Below, in pieces: positions 15,854 through 24,147 of a DNA stretch of 33,656 nt; position 1 is the stretch's first letter, and every line of letters begins with the position of its first letter. The notes below the pieces were generated by a model. That model worked only from the letters and a program-made list of their open reading frames with translations, was not told where the DNA came from and did not search any database. A program made the translations under genes and the position numbers. Source of the DNA: Acetobacteraceae bacterium AT-5844. Lineage in GTDB: Bacteria; Pseudomonadota; Alphaproteobacteria; Acetobacterales; Acetobacteraceae. The stretch is from positions 1-33,656 of the forward strand of contig JH599974.1 of assembly GCA_000245075.1 (NCBI GenBank), in the 5' to 3' direction.

Positions 15854-16390
15854 ATGACGAAACAGCTCGGTCGTCGCGCTTTCCACAGCTTGTCCCTGGG
15901 CGTTGCCATGGGAATGGGCGGAGCCCTGCTGCGGCCTGCCCCCGCCCGCGCGGAGCTGCCGAAGCCGAAGGGCGACGTTATCCTCTCCATCACCGGTCGG
16001 ATCACCCGAACCAATGCCACCGATGCGGCCGAGTTCGACCGGGACATGCTGGAAGCCATGGGCATGGCCTCTTTCACGACGAAGACACCCTGGTACCCCA
16101 ACCCGGTAACCTTTGAAGGAGTGCCGGCGCGAGCGGTGATGGAAGCGGTCGGTGCGCAGGGCACGACAGTCACTGCCGTTGCTCTTAACGACTATTCCAC
16201 CGAGATCCCGATCGCGGATTTCACCCGTTATAATGTCCTGTTCGCGCTGAAGCGGGATGGCAGCTACATGCCGGTGCGGGACAAGGGCCCCATTTTCGTC
16301 GTCTACCCTTATGACACGGACCCTATCCTTCACAGCCGCAGCTATTACGGCCGCTCGGCCTGGCAAGTGACGCGCTTGGTCATTTCCTGA
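15854..16390 (+). CDS. Periplasmic molybdopterin/SUOX-fold protein, PruR-like candidate pterin sensor
   Basis: 178 residues from the ATG at 15854. A signal with a twin-arginine-like pair (LGRRAFHSLSLGVAMGMGGALL, cut near ARA) sends it to the periplasm. The mature part is a single, small oxidoreductase molybdopterin-binding (SUOX-like) domain: GDVILSITGRI, VTFEGVPARAVMEAVGA, TAVALNDYSTEIPI and a C-terminal DKGPIFVVYPYD with SRSYYGRSAWQ. It is much shorter than real molybdoenzymes and has no visible cofactor Cys. PruR of Agrobacterium has this build and binds pterins rather than acting as an enzyme. The next gene, a membrane GGDEF-EAL protein, starts 24 bases later, the same arrangement as pruR-dcpA. 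The functional assignment rests on that parallel. Confidence 0.82.
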   Translation: MTKQLGRRAFHSLSLGVAMGMGGALLRPAPARAELPKPKGDVILSITGRITRTNATDAAEFDRDMLEAMGMASFTTKTPWYPNPVTFEGVPARAVMEAVGAQGTTVTAVALNDYSTEIPIADFTRYNVLFALKRDGSYMPVRDKGPIFVVYPYDTDPILHSRSYYGRSAWQVTRLVIS

Positions 16391-16414
16391 TCCTTGCACC
16401 CGGCGGAGGGAAGC

Positions 16415-18874
16415 GTGCTCGCGAAGAAGGGAAAGGCGCGCGCAACACCGCGCCGACGTCTTGCCATCATTCGCGCGCTTCTGGTGGTGCTGGTGGCGGG
16501 CTTCGCCACCACCTCCGTCTACGTCTCCACGCTCATTGTGCAGCGCAATGAGGCGTTGCAGCAGACCTCCCGCTACAACACCAGCTTCACGATCGGGCAG
16601 GCGGCACTGGAGATCGCGCGGCTGCAAACGATGCTGGCCTCCTACGCGCTCCGCCCTGGCCAGATGGAGGAGGAACAGGTCCGGTTATGGCATGACATTG
16701 TCGCCGGGCGCATCCCTGTGCTCGAGAGCGGCGACGTGGGTGAATTTATCCTGGCCGATCCGCGGCGCGAGGCTGTGCTGAGGGATTTCAAGGTGGTGCT
16801 GCGCGCCTCGGAGGCAATGCTGCCCCAGCTGTCCGAGCCTGGGGTGGCCATGCGCATGGTGCAGCTATGGGCCAGACTGAACGTACCGCTTACGCGGCTG
16901 ACGTCCGCCGCCCATGGCGAAGGCGGCAACCAGGTGACGGGCGACCTGCGCGAACTCAGCCGGCTGCACTGGAACTTCTCCTATCTGCTAATCGGCATGA
17001 TCGTGGCGAGCTTCGGCCTGATCGTCATGCTTGGCTGGAACAACCAGCTGTTAAGCCGCGCCTATGCGGACGTGCAGAAGCTGCTGCGGGACCTCCGGGT
17101 GGCGAGTTCCGACCTCGAGGATGCGCATGCCCGACTGGGCCGCGCGATGCTGGAATCCCAGAGCCAGAATGCGGTGCTGCGGCGCAGGGATATCGAGCTG
17201 AACACGCAGAACACGCGCTTCGACGCCGCTCTGACGAACATGTCTCAGGCGCTGTGCATGGGGGATGGGGACCAGCGGGTGATCGTCTGCAATAGCAGGT
17301 TTCTGGCGCTGTTCGGTGTTTCGCGAGAGGTGACCGAGGCCAATACGCCGATCGAGGAGCTGTTCCGGGCGATGGAGGAGCGGGGCGCTTTTGGCATCAG
17401 CGCCCTGCGCCGGGTAGAGGAAGCGCAGCGCCAGTGGGTGCGGGAGCGGGGCGCCGGTTCCCTGACCGTGGAGGACGAGAACGGACGCGCACTGGCATTG
17501 TCTCACCGGCCCATGCCGGATGGCGGTTGGGTGGCCACCTATGAAGATGTCACCGCCCAGCGCAGCGCCGAGCGCCGCATCCGTTTCCTGGCATTACACG
17601 ATGCGCTGACCTCGCTACCGAATCGCACGCTGTTCCGGGAGGCGTTGGAGAAGGCGCTGACACGGCAGGAAGCGGGCATATTGCCAGCGCTGCTCTGCCT
17701 CGACCTGGACAATTTCAAAATCGTCAACGACACGATGGGGCATCCCACGGGTGATGCCTTGCTGACCGCGGTCGCTGACAGGCTGAGCGCCTGCGTGCGG
17801 CAAGACGATATCGTCGCGCGGCTTGGCGGCGACGAGTTCGCGGTGCTGCTGGCCGATGCCTCGCTGGAAGACACCCTGGCCTTGGCGCGGCGTATCACCG
17901 AATTGCTGGGACGCCCCTATCAGATCGAGGGCCGGCATGTCGTGACAGGCGTCAGCATCGGTATCGCGCTGGCGGACCGGCCCGACATGACGGCGGATAT
18001 GCTGCACCAGAACGCCGACATGGCCCTGTATCGCGCCAAGGCGGCAGGCCGGGGCACGTGGCGCGTCTTCGCGGCGGAAATGGAGGCCGAGGTGCAGGCC
18101 CGGCTCGCCATTGAACTGGACCTACGCGAGGCGATGGCCCGGCAGGAGCTGGAGCTGTTCTACCAGCCGCAGATCGACCTGAAGAGCGGCCGCCTGGTGG
18201 GATGCGAGGCGTTGATGCGCTGGCGCCACCCCGTGCGGGGACTGGTGCCGCCGAACCGCTTCATCCCGATTGCCGAGGATCTGGGGCTGATTACCGCGAT
18301 GGGCGAATGGGCTTTGCACCGCGCCTGCGCCGATGCCGCCAAGTGGGACACAGAGGTGAAGGTTGCGGTCAACCTTTCTCCCGTGCAGTTCATGACCGGC
18401 GACGTAGTGCCGGTCGTGTCGGACGCGCTGCGACAATCTGGCCTGAGCCCGTCGCGGCTGGAACTGGAAATCACGGAATCCGTCCTGCTGCAGGATAATC
18501 AGGCGACGCTGACCACCTTGCAGGCGTTGCGTCGGCTGGGTGTGCGCATCGCGTTGGACGATTTCGGCACGGGCTACTCGTCCCTCGGCTATCTGCGGCA
18601 CTACCCCTTCGACAAGATCAAGATCGACCGTTCCTTCGTCATGGAAATCGGCACGCGCCCGGATTGCGCTGCGATTGTCGATTCCATCGCCAGTTTGGCG
18701 AGCCGCCTCGGCATGATCACGACGGCGGAGGGGGTGGAGACGGAGGAGCAGATGCGGCTGGTGAAAGAGGCCGGCTGCACCGAAGGGCAGGGCTATTACT
18801 TCGGCCAGCCGCTGCCGCTGAAAGAAATGACGTTGTTGCTCTACCCCGGTGCAAGCGCCGTGGGGGGAGCCTGA
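16415..18874 (+). CDS. Transmembrane PAS-GGDEF-EAL dual cyclic-di-GMP enzyme, DcpA-like
   Basis: 819 residues from the GTG at 16415, chosen because GGAGGGAAGC directly precedes it; a TTG at 16394 would add seven residues. Order: membrane segment (about 14-35), periplasmic helical domain (36-185), second membrane segment (about 188-208), coiled coil (about 212-265), PAS-like domain (about 266-385), GGDEF domain with an intact GGDEF at 471-475 and an RQDD inhibitory site at 462-465, and an EAL domain with EAL at 598-600, NLSP, EITES, DDFGTGYSSL, KIDRSF and EGVETEEQ. Both synthesis and degradation of cyclic-di-GMP therefore look possible. The periplasmic domain probably contacts the SUOX-fold protein encoded just upstream, switching the balance between attachment and motility. 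Confidence 0.95.
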   Translation: MLAKKGKARATPRRRLAIIRALLVVLVAGFATTSVYVSTLIVQRNEALQQTSRYNTSFTIGQAALEIARLQTMLASYALRPGQMEEEQVRLWHDIVAGRIPVLESGDVGEFILADPRREAVLRDFKVVLRASEAMLPQLSEPGVAMRMVQLWARLNVPLTRLTSAAHGEGGNQVTGDLRELSRLHWNFSYLLIGMIVASFGLIVMLGWNNQLLSRAYADVQKLLRDLRVASSDLEDAHARLGRAMLESQSQNAVLRRRDIELNTQNTRFDAALTNMSQALCMGDGDQRVIVCNSRFLALFGVSREVTEANTPIEELFRAMEERGAFGISALRRVEEAQRQWVRERGAGSLTVEDENGRALALSHRPMPDGGWVATYEDVTAQRSAERRIRFLALHDALTSLPNRTLFREALEKALTRQEAGILPALLCLDLDNFKIVNDTMGHPTGDALLTAVADRLSACVRQDDIVARLGGDEFAVLLADASLEDTLALARRITELLGRPYQIEGRHVVTGVSIGIALADRPDMTADMLHQNADMALYRAKAAGRGTWRVFAAEMEAEVQARLAIELDLREAMARQELELFYQPQIDLKSGRLVGCEALMRWRHPVRGLVPPNRFIPIAEDLGLITAMGEWALHRACADAAKWDTEVKVAVNLSPVQFMTGDVVPVVSDALRQSGLSPSRLELEITESVLLQDNQATLTTLQALRRLGVRIALDDFGTGYSSLGYLRHYPFDKIKIDRSFVMEIGTRPDCAAIVDSIASLASRLGMITTAEGVETEEQMRLVKEAGCTEGQGYYFGQPLPLKEMTLLLYPGASAVGGA

Positions 18875-18893
18875 AACAGGAGGATACGCCGCC

Positions 18894-19661
18894 ATGGGCA
18901 CTGCCACCGCCGTTCTTCCGGCCTCATTGGCCGGCAATGTGGATTTCGGCCTGCGGGGGCGCCGTGCCATCGTCACGGGCCACAGGGGCGGCATTGGGGG
19001 GGCGACGGCGGCGCTGCTGACCCAGCAGGGCGTTGAGGTGATCGGGCTGGATCTGCCGGAATTCGACCTGTCCGACACCGCCGGTATCGAGCCCGCCATG
19101 GCCGCGCTGATCGAGCGCCATGGGCCGCCGGATATCCTGGTGAACAATGCCGGAGTGACGGTGCTGGGAAGCGTGCTGGAAACATCCGTCGCGGAGATGG
19201 AGGATGTCTTCCGCGTCAACTTCACGGCGCCCTACGCCCTGATCCGTGCCGTGCTGCCTTCGATGATCGAGCGCGGGCGGGGTGTCGTCGTGAATGTGGC
19301 GAGCGACCAGGCGCTGATCGGCAAGCCTCTCAGTGCCGCCTACGGCGCCAGCAAGGCCGCCATCGCGCAGCTGACGCGTAGCGCGGCGCTCGACTGGGCG
19401 AAGCAGGGCATCCGCTTCAACTGCATTGCCCCGGGCAGCACGGATACGGCCATGCTGGGGCATGTGATTGCCCAGCTTTCCGCCCGTTTTCCCCAGCGCC
19501 TGCAAGGGCCCGCTGAGGAGGTCTACACCCAGGGCGTGCCACTCGGGCGTTTCGCGGACCCCTCGGAGATCGCGGCGGTGATCGCCTTCCTGGCGTCAGA
19601 TGCGGCTTCGTTCATTACCGGGGCGATCATCCCCGTGGATGGCGGCGGGACGGCGCAGTGA
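18894..19661 (+). CDS. SDR-family NAD(P)-dependent oxidoreductase
   Basis: 255 residues from the ATG at 18894; AGGAGG lies at 18878-18883, and the start follows the GGDEF-EAL gene by 19 bases. Classical short-chain dehydrogenase: TGHRGGIGG cofactor loop (28-36), DLPEFDLSD, NNAG, the NVASDQ serine region, catalytic Y150 and K154 in YGASK, and the C-terminal GAIIPVDGGGTAQ. DLPEFDLSD after the second strand suggests NAD rather than NADP preference. The substrate cannot be read from sequence. Its stop overlaps the start of a second SDR, and the pair opens the catabolic/uptake block. It lacks the TGxxxRxG motif of pteridine reductases, so it is probably not a PruA equivalent. Confidence 0.9.
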   Translation: MGTATAVLPASLAGNVDFGLRGRRAIVTGHRGGIGGATAALLTQQGVEVIGLDLPEFDLSDTAGIEPAMAALIERHGPPDILVNNAGVTVLGSVLETSVAEMEDVFRVNFTAPYALIRAVLPSMIERGRGVVVNVASDQALIGKPLSAAYGASKAAIAQLTRSAALDWAKQGIRFNCIAPGSTDTAMLGHVIAQLSARFPQRLQGPAEEVYTQGVPLGRFADPSEIAAVIAFLASDAASFITGAIIPVDGGGTAQ

Positions 19662-20386
19662 CGGCGTCACGCGTCGCGCTGGTCACGGGGGGTACGCGGG
19701 GGATCGGCCGGGCCATTGCCGCCCGGCTGGCCGAAGAGGGCTTCCATGTCATCGCTGTCGCCCGGAGGGTGCCGGAGGTGCTGCCGCCGCCCGGGCAGGA
19801 TTATGCTGCCTGTGATGTCGCGGACGGCGGAGCGGTGCGTGCGCTGTTTGGCTGGATAGGCGAGCGATTCGGCCGGCTCGACCTGCTGGTGAACAATGCT
19901 GGCGTCGCCGGGGCGGATGCCATGGCCCCAGAGGCTGATGATGCGCTGTGGCACAGCATCATCGGCGTGAACCTGCACGGCACCTACCATTGCTGCAAGA
20001 TGGCCTTGCCGCTGCTGCCGGATGGTACGGGGCGCATCGTCAACATTGCTTCGACGCTTGGACTGCGAGGCGTACCGGATCAGGTGGCTTACTGCGCCGC
20101 GAAACATGGTGTGGTTGGCCTGACCCGGGCGCTGGCCCTGCGGCTGGCGCCGCGCGGCATCACGGTGAACGCGCTCTGCCCGGGATGGGTGGAGACGGAG
20201 ATGGCCGAAGGCCGGTTCCAGGAGCTGGGCGTCGACAGCTCGGATATCCGCCGGACCATACCGACGGGGCAGCTGGTGCAGCCCTCCGAAGTGGCGGAGA
20301 TGGTGGCGTTTCTCGCTCGCCCGGCGGCTTGCAGCATCACCGGCCAGGCTCTGGTCGTGGACGGCGGCGGCCTGGCCTCCGCCTGA
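19658..20386 (+). CDS. SDR-family oxidoreductase (3-oxoacyl-reductase type)
   Basis: 242 residues from a GTG at 19658 that overlaps the previous stop by four bases (GTGA). The cofactor loop TGGTRGIGRAIA, VARR (an NADP-type arginine after strand two), NNAGVAGAD, NIASTLGLRG with catalytic Y145 and K149 in YCAAK, and the ending GQALVVDGGGLASA are typical classical SDR features. Two different SDRs in tandem suggest successive or reversible oxidation of a hydroxyl group of one compound, or action on the products of the amidohydrolases downstream. A 227-base gap follows, so the pair could end the upstream transcript. Confidence 0.9.
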   Translation: MTASRVALVTGGTRGIGRAIAARLAEEGFHVIAVARRVPEVLPPPGQDYAACDVADGGAVRALFGWIGERFGRLDLLVNNAGVAGADAMAPEADDALWHSIIGVNLHGTYHCCKMALPLLPDGTGRIVNIASTLGLRGVPDQVAYCAAKHGVVGLTRALALRLAPRGITVNALCPGWVETEMAEGRFQELGVDSSDIRRTIPTGQLVQPSEVAEMVAFLARPAACSITGQALVVDGGGLASA

Positions 20387-20483
20387 TCCGGCAACTGCCC
20401 AGGCAGCATGCGCCGCGCGGCATTTCTGACCGCGTGGCGTGCAGTGCAGCATCGGGAACCGCACTGGCCGATGATTCCCCCCG

Positions 20484-20512
20484 TTGACGGATGTGCCCGC
20501 GGCTGGTGACAT
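20484..20512 (+). promoter_or_regulatory. Weak sigma-70-like promoter candidate before the amidohydrolase/ABC block
   Basis: TTGACG (20484-20489) is a good -35 hexamer; 17 bases later comes TGACAT (20507-20512), a poor -10. It lies in the 227-base gap 20387-20613, the only gap over 100 bases between the SDR genes and the ABC transporter, where a promoter is expected. Low confidence. Confidence 0.25.
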
Positions 20513-20613
20513 TCCTGCAATTAAGGAACTGGGGGACTAGTCATGCATATCGCAACCTCATTGAGGTCGTATCGCCATACACCGGCGGCGCGGCCTGTGC
20601 GGAGCCATTGGGC

Positions 20614-22275
20614 ATGACTGCCGATCTCCTGATTTCCGGCGGCCGGATCTTTCTTGGTATGGACAAGGGATTCGCCGAAGCTCTGGCTGTGCGCGATGGC
20701 CGTGTCCTGGCTGCGGGTTCTGCCGACGAGGTGGCTCATCTGGTGGGTGCGGGCACGCGCCGCATCGACCTCGGGGGCCGTCTGGCGACGCCGGCGCTGA
20801 ACGAAGCGCATATGCACCTGTTGCCGTTTGGCCTGGGGCTCAGCCAGGTGAATCTGCGCGCGGAGGAGGTGCGGACGCTGGATGAAGTGCTGTCCCGCAT
20901 CGCCGCGGCGGCGAGCAACACGCCAAAGGGGCAGTGGATTCTGGGCCGTGGTTACGATCATGGCGAGCTCGATATCGGGCGCCATCCGCTGGCCGAGGAA
21001 TTGGACAAGGCCGCGCCGGACCATCCGGTTTTCATCGTCCGGACCTGCGGACATGTGGCGGTAGCCAATACGGCGGCGATCAAGCTGGCGGGTGTGAACC
21101 ACAACACGCCGGATCCGGAAGGCGGGGCGATCGAGCGCAAGAACGGCAAGCTTACCGGCCTTTTCCAAGAGCGCGCGATGCGCCTGGTGCGGGACGTGAT
21201 GCCGCCGCCCAGCGAGGCCCAGATGGTGGACGCCATCGAAGCTGCCGGGCGCGAACTGGCAAGCCTGGGCTTTGCCAGCGCCAGCGACATGAATATCGGC
21301 ATGACGGCAGGACTCGCGGAGATCGAAGCCTATCGACGTGCGGAGGCCGATGGGCGGCTGATGCAGCGCATGTGGCAGGTGCTGGCCGGCAATCCGGAAG
21401 GCATTGCCAAGGACGCCTGGGAAGCGGGCGTGCGTCCGGGAGTGGCGGCCGGAGCGACAGCGGAGTCGCTGCTCGCCTGGGGCGCGGTGAAGGTCTTCGG
21501 CGACGGTTCCGCCGGCGGGCTGACGGCGGCGTTCTTTGACCCCTATCTGGAAAGCGCCGGCGGCGGCACGGGAATCTTCTGCTTCCCGGATGAGGCGATG
21601 CAGCGGATGCTCAGCCATTACCATCGCCAGGGCTGGCAGCTGGATATCCACGCCATTGGCGACGCGGCCATCGAGCAGGTGCTGGTCGCCATGGAAATGG
21701 CCGATAGCGCGGATGCGCCGATCGGCGGACGCCGGCACCGTATCGAGCATTGTGGTTTCCTCAACGCCGATCAGCGGAAGCGCATGCTGCGCCATGGGAT
21801 CATTCCCATTCCGCAGCCGCTGTTCATGTATGAGTTCGGCGACCTCTATGTCCGCAATCTGGGCCGCGCGCGCGCGGAAGCGGCCTACCCGATGCGAACC
21901 TGGCTGGAGGAGGGGCATCACCCGGCGGCGTCCTCGGACAGCCCGGTTTGTACGGTGAACCCGTTCCCCAACCTCTACACAATGATCACGCGGAAGACGA
22001 ACCGTGGCACTGTGCTGGGCGGCAACGAGACTCTGACGGCGGAGCAGGCGCTGCACTGCTACACCTGGTGTGGCGCTTATTCGCAATTTGCCGAGGGTGA
22101 TCGCGGTACGTTGGCACCGGGCATGCAGGCCGACATCACGGTCTTCTCGCGGGATATTCTGTCCATCGCGCCGGAAGAGGTCCTGACCACCCGGGCCGAC
22201 ATCACCATCCGCGGTGGCGTGCCCATTTTCGATCGGCATGGAGAGGCGAGCGCACTGGCCGGCGCTGCGGACTAA
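20614..22275 (+). CDS. YtcJ-type metal-dependent amidohydrolase
   Basis: 553 residues from the ATG at 20614; the frame is open upstream to 20491, but this start (MTADLLISGGRIFLGM) matches the family and GGAG lies about ten bases before it. Amidohydrolase family 3 layout: an N-terminal beta-sandwich strand set, metal ligands in NEAHMHL, the conserved KVFGDGSAGGLTAAF, HAIGDAAIEQ, RIEHCGF and the late ASSDSPV Asp, then the C-terminal CYTWCGAYSQF and GTLAPGMQADITVF. Such enzymes hydrolyse amide or similar C-N bonds in small compounds. No signal peptide, so cytoplasmic. It lies four bases before a Dpp-type permease gene, implying that it acts on the imported compound. Confidence 0.9.
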   Translation: MTADLLISGGRIFLGMDKGFAEALAVRDGRVLAAGSADEVAHLVGAGTRRIDLGGRLATPALNEAHMHLLPFGLGLSQVNLRAEEVRTLDEVLSRIAAAASNTPKGQWILGRGYDHGELDIGRHPLAEELDKAAPDHPVFIVRTCGHVAVANTAAIKLAGVNHNTPDPEGGAIERKNGKLTGLFQERAMRLVRDVMPPPSEAQMVDAIEAAGRELASLGFASASDMNIGMTAGLAEIEAYRRAEADGRLMQRMWQVLAGNPEGIAKDAWEAGVRPGVAAGATAESLLAWGAVKVFGDGSAGGLTAAFFDPYLESAGGGTGIFCFPDEAMQRMLSHYHRQGWQLDIHAIGDAAIEQVLVAMEMADSADAPIGGRRHRIEHCGFLNADQRKRMLRHGIIPIPQPLFMYEFGDLYVRNLGRARAEAAYPMRTWLEEGHHPAASSDSPVCTVNPFPNLYTMITRKTNRGTVLGGNETLTAEQALHCYTWCGAYSQFAEGDRGTLAPGMQADITVFSRDILSIAPEEVLTTRADITIRGGVPIFDRHGEASALAGAAD

Positions 22276-22279
22276 GAAG

Positions 22280-23221
22280 ATGCTTCGCCACGTTCTGCAA
22301 CGTTTGCTGATGGCTGTCCCCGTTCTGTTCGGGGTGTTGCTCATCGGCTTTCTGTTGATGCAGGTGGTTCCGACCGACCCGGCGACGGTCCGGGCCGGTC
22401 CCACCGCCACGGCTGACGTCATCGCTCAGATCCGCAAGGATATGGGCCTGGACCAGCCACTCTATGTGCAATTCGGCCTCTATATGTGGCGGCTGCTGCA
22501 GGGTGATCTGGGCGTCTCCATCATCAACAATGTGCCGGTGACGCAGGAGCTGGGCGCGACAATCGGGCCGACGCTCGAACTGATGTTCGCCTCGCTGTTC
22601 TGGTCCATTCCGATCGGCATCGCCCTTGGTACGATCGCCGCTTATTGGCGCGGCTCATTGCTCGACCGCTGCGTCACGGCGCTGTCCGTGGCCGGTGGCT
22701 CCGTGCCGGTGTTCTTCCTCGGATTGATGTTGATCTGGTTCGTGGGCTTCCAATGGCAGTGGCTGCCCTTCACCGGACGAGGGGGGCCGCTCTGGAGTGT
22801 CGATGGCTGGAGATCGCTGGCGCTTCCGGCGCTGACACTGGGTGGCACCTTCATTGCCCCCGTGGCCCGCATGACGCGCACCGCTGTTCTGGAGGTGATG
22901 GGCGCGGAGCACGTGCGTACAGCGCGGGCCAAGGGCCTGGGGGAATACGCCGTGGTTCTGCACCACGCACTGCGTAATGCCATGATCCCGGTGGTTACGC
23001 TGATTGGCCTGCAGATCGGCTTCCTGTTGGGCGGCGCGGTGGTGACGGAGACGGTATTCTCCTGGCCGGGCGTGGGGCGCTTGGCCGTGGGCGCCATTCT
23101 GTCATCGGATTTCCCGATGGCGCAGGGTACCATCCTTGTTCTCTCGCTGGGCTTCATCGTCGTGAACCTGGTTGTGGACATCCTCTATGTCGCGCTTGAT
23201 CCGCGCATGCGGGGGCATTGA
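22280..23221 (+). CDS. ABC transporter permease, DppB/OppB type
   Basis: 313 residues from the ATG at 22280, four bases after the amidohydrolase stop. The N-terminus MLRHVLQRLLMAVPVLFGVLLIGFLL is typical of DppB-like permeases, as are VVPTDPA, the DMGLDQPLYVQFGLYMW segment and the periplasmic loop. Six membrane segments are predicted by eye. The coupling-helix motif is EHVRTARAKGLGEYAVVLHHALRNAMIP (about 211-238). It forms the inner-membrane channel with the following DppC-type gene. The start of that gene lies two bases after this stop. Confidence 0.93.
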   Translation: MLRHVLQRLLMAVPVLFGVLLIGFLLMQVVPTDPATVRAGPTATADVIAQIRKDMGLDQPLYVQFGLYMWRLLQGDLGVSIINNVPVTQELGATIGPTLELMFASLFWSIPIGIALGTIAAYWRGSLLDRCVTALSVAGGSVPVFFLGLMLIWFVGFQWQWLPFTGRGGPLWSVDGWRSLALPALTLGGTFIAPVARMTRTAVLEVMGAEHVRTARAKGLGEYAVVLHHALRNAMIPVVTLIGLQIGFLLGGAVVTETVFSWPGVGRLAVGAILSSDFPMAQGTILVLSLGFIVVNLVVDILYVALDPRMRGH

Positions 23222-23223
23222 TC

Positions 23224-24108
23224 ATGGCCGAAGCTTCTACCGCCGTGGCCACGCCGGTCGCTCCCTCCATGCCGAAGCGTCCGGGCACGTTGAAGCGGCT
23301 GCTGCGCGAGCCGATCGCCGCCATTGCGTTGCTGGTGGTGGTGATCCTGGTGCTGGCGGCCCTGCTGGCGCCCTGGCTCTCGCCCACGGGGCCTTACGAT
23401 AACGACCTGTCCGTGTCGCTCACGGTGCCCGGTACGCCGGGGATGATGCTCGGAGCGGATGGGCAGGGGCGCAACATGATCACGCGGCTGCTCTATGGCC
23501 TGCGCTCCACTCTGCTGATGGGTGTGGCGTCGGTGTTGCTGGGCGGTACGGTCGGCGCGCTGGTCGGCTTTGCCGCAGCCTTCTACCGCAGGGTGGACGG
23601 GCTTCTGATGCGCATCATGGACATGCTGCTGTCCTTCCCGGCCATTCTGTTTGGTTTGGCCATCGCTGCCATCATGGGGCCGGGGATCTTCACCATTATC
23701 CTGGCGCTGTCCATCGCGACGGTGCCGCTGATGGCGCGCATCGTGCGTGGCAGCGCGCTGGTGGTGATGCGGCAGGATTATATCGAGGCAGCGCGCGCCA
23801 CAGGCATGAGCGACGCCCGGCTGATTATGCGGCATCTGGCGCCCAACTGCCTTTCTCCGCTCTTCGTTTTTGCCACGCTGCGCTTCGGGCAGGTCATTCT
23901 GCTGGGATCGGCGCTGTCCTTCCTGGGCCTGGGCGCGCAGGCGCCGACGGCTGAGCTGGGAGCAATGGCATCGGAGGGGCGGGATTTCCTGTTCTTCGCG
24001 CCACATATAGCGGTGATCCCCTGCCTGGTGATCTTCACGATCGTGCTGGCCTTCAACCTGCTGGGTGATGCGTTGCGCGACGCGCTCGACCCAAGGCTTC
24101 GTGTCTGA
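23224..24108 (+). CDS. ABC transporter permease, DppC/OppC type
   Basis: 294 residues from the ATG at 23224; a TTG at 23218 overlapping the previous stop is an alternative. After a cytoplasmic N-terminal tail of about 28 residues comes the first membrane segment (AAIALLVVVILVLAALLAPWL), then the DppC signature MLGADGQGRNMITRLLYGLRSTLLMG, further membrane segments and the coupling motif DYIEAARATGMSDARLIMRHLAPN. The ending LGDALRDALDPRLRV is the family's usual C-terminus. Partner of the preceding permease. Confidence 0.94.
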   Translation: MAEASTAVATPVAPSMPKRPGTLKRLLREPIAAIALLVVVILVLAALLAPWLSPTGPYDNDLSVSLTVPGTPGMMLGADGQGRNMITRLLYGLRSTLLMGVASVLLGGTVGALVGFAAAFYRRVDGLLMRIMDMLLSFPAILFGLAIAAIMGPGIFTIILALSIATVPLMARIVRGSALVVMRQDYIEAARATGMSDARLIMRHLAPNCLSPLFVFATLRFGQVILLGSALSFLGLGAQAPTAELGAMASEGRDFLFFAPHIAVIPCLVIFTIVLAFNLLGDALRDALDPRLRV

Positions 24109-24147
24109 ACATAACAGGCCCGCACAGGGCCGTTGGGAGATGGTGAG

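Noticed and set aside
15854-16390. A catalytic molybdoenzyme of the sulfite oxidase type
   Set aside because: The protein is far too short, lacks the cofactor-ligating Cys and is paired with a GGDEF-EAL gene, so a sensor role is favoured.
18894-20386. One of the two SDR genes as the pteridine reductase (PruA equivalent) of the pterin signalling locus
   Set aside because: Both have TGxxxGIG cofactor loops rather than the TGxxxRxG motif of pteridine reductases, and they overlap each other and lead into the catabolic block.
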